Source: Bifidobacterium breve (GTDB taxonomy: Bacteria; Bacteroidota; Bacteroidia; Cytophagales; UBA9547). From it: DNA of 6,037 nt. Each line of letters starts with the position of its first letter. Within the stretch, counting starts at the first letter, position 1. The translations under genes and the position numbers were made by a program. Of this stretch, positions 5,872 through 6,037 are shown piece by piece. The DNA lies in NCBI GenBank assembly GCA_943325655.2, contig CALPQG020000178.1, positions 1 through 6,037 of the forward strand, given 5' to 3'. The notes under the pieces were generated by a model, which was not told the DNA's origin, ran no database searches, and saw nothing but the letters and a program-made list of their open reading frames with translations.

Positions 5872-6037
5872 ATGTTTTCATCTTATTTAGGGTCTGCTGA
5901 AAAACTCGCTTACCCATTAATTTTCACTATAATTCTATCTTTTGTCACTTTTTTCCTTGATGAAAAATTAACCAACGAAAATCAAGACTCCGCCACGGCG
6001 GACAAGTTGTTTAAAAAATGCTACGAATTTGCTCCAT
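5872..6037 (+). CDS. Questionable open frame running off the right edge (partial)
   Basis: ATG at 5872 opens 55 codons with no stop before the edge. The product starts MFSSYLGSAEKLAYPLIF, has one hydrophobic stretch at about residues 13-29 and then a polar part (EKLTNENQDSATADKLFKK). I do not recognise a family. Against it being a gene: its second half lies entirely over a cluster of inverted repeats including a GC-rich palindrome, and peptides of the type VTFFLDEK-x-T-x-NQD are, as I recall, produced by dispersed intergenic repeats in Bacteroidota genomes. No good promoter or ribosome site was found upstream. It could be a small membrane protein or a chance frame through a repeat; I favour the latter. 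Confidence 0.2.
   Translation, partial: MFSSYLGSAEKLAYPLIFTIILSFVTFFLDEKLTNENQDSATADKLFKKCYEFAP
5949..6002. repeat. Cluster of short inverted repeats, probable dispersed intergenic repeat or mobile-element edge
   Basis: Three perfect inverted repeats lie within 54 bp: TTTTTC (5950-5955) with GAAAAA (5962-5967); CTTGAT (5956-5961) with ATCAAG (5981-5986); and TCCGCC-AC-GGCGGA (5989-6002), a 14-bp palindrome with 12 G/C in an otherwise AT-rich spacer. The combination of a CTTGAT...ATCAAG pair with a GC palindrome looks like repeats I remember from several Bacteroidota genomes, but I cannot search for other copies. A sequence resembling an insertion-sequence end (GGGTCTGCTGAAAAA, 5890-5904) lies 45 bp to the left. 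Confidence 0.45.

Noticed and set aside
5968..6036. Minus-strand frame from the right edge, 22 codons ending in a stop, as the tail of a gene to the right
   Set aside because: Very short, lies over the inverted-repeat cluster and shows no recognisable C-terminus; kept only as a sign of the repeat.
1..6037. Search for CRISPR array, tRNA, rRNA, toxin-antitoxin pair, defence system or a new multi-gene system
   Set aside because: No regularly spaced repeats, cloverleaf or linked accessory genes were seen; the complete genes are core metabolism and appear to be separate units.

Overview
The window looks like ordinary chromosome from an AT-rich member of the Bacteroidota, probably a Flavobacteriia- or Sphingobacteriia-like organism. 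The grounds are: no clear Shine-Dalgarno sequences before the starts, a DAHP synthase/chorismate mutase fusion in the domain order usual for this phylum, a stand-alone proline dehydrogenase, and a membrane pyrophosphatase whose pump-site residues resemble the Flavobacterium type. The species cannot be fixed from the sequence alone.

Layout, left to right. (1) 1-449, minus strand: the first 149 codons of an exported, coiled-coil-like protein with recurrent Asp-Ser pairs; its C-terminus lies beyond the left edge. (2) 521-553: a perfect 14-bp hairpin with A- and T-tracts, terminating the next gene. (3) 575-1672, minus: a bifunctional DAHP synthase (type I-beta)/AroQ chorismate mutase, with the active-site residues of both halves visible. 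(4) 1673-1753: a short divergent promoter region containing a 16-bp inverted repeat. (5) 1754-3013, plus: a monofunctional proline dehydrogenase; the start at 1754 is preferred over the in-frame ATG at 1712. (6) 3014-3282: a non-coding gap with a probable terminator and a candidate Bacteroidota-type promoter. (7) 3283-5583, plus: hppA, a 766-residue K+-dependent-type membrane pyrophosphatase with an unusual Cys/Met/His-containing C-terminal tail. (8) 5604-5643: a strong terminator. (9) 5644-6037: about 390 bp without a convincing gene, containing a chain of inverted repeats, then a block with three short inverted repeats (one a GC-rich 14-bp palindrome), an IS-end-like sequence, and an open frame that runs off the right edge.

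The complete genes are housekeeping functions: aromatic amino acid entry, proline oxidation and PPi-driven ion pumping. They appear to be separate transcription units rather than an operon. Proline dehydrogenase and the pyrophosphatase both feed membrane energetics (electrons to quinone, and ion gradient from PPi), but nothing in the sequence shows co-regulation. I see no defence system, CRISPR array, tRNA or rRNA. The most interesting points are the relocated pump-site glutamate and the cysteine-bearing tail of the pyrophosphatase, and the repeat-like right edge.
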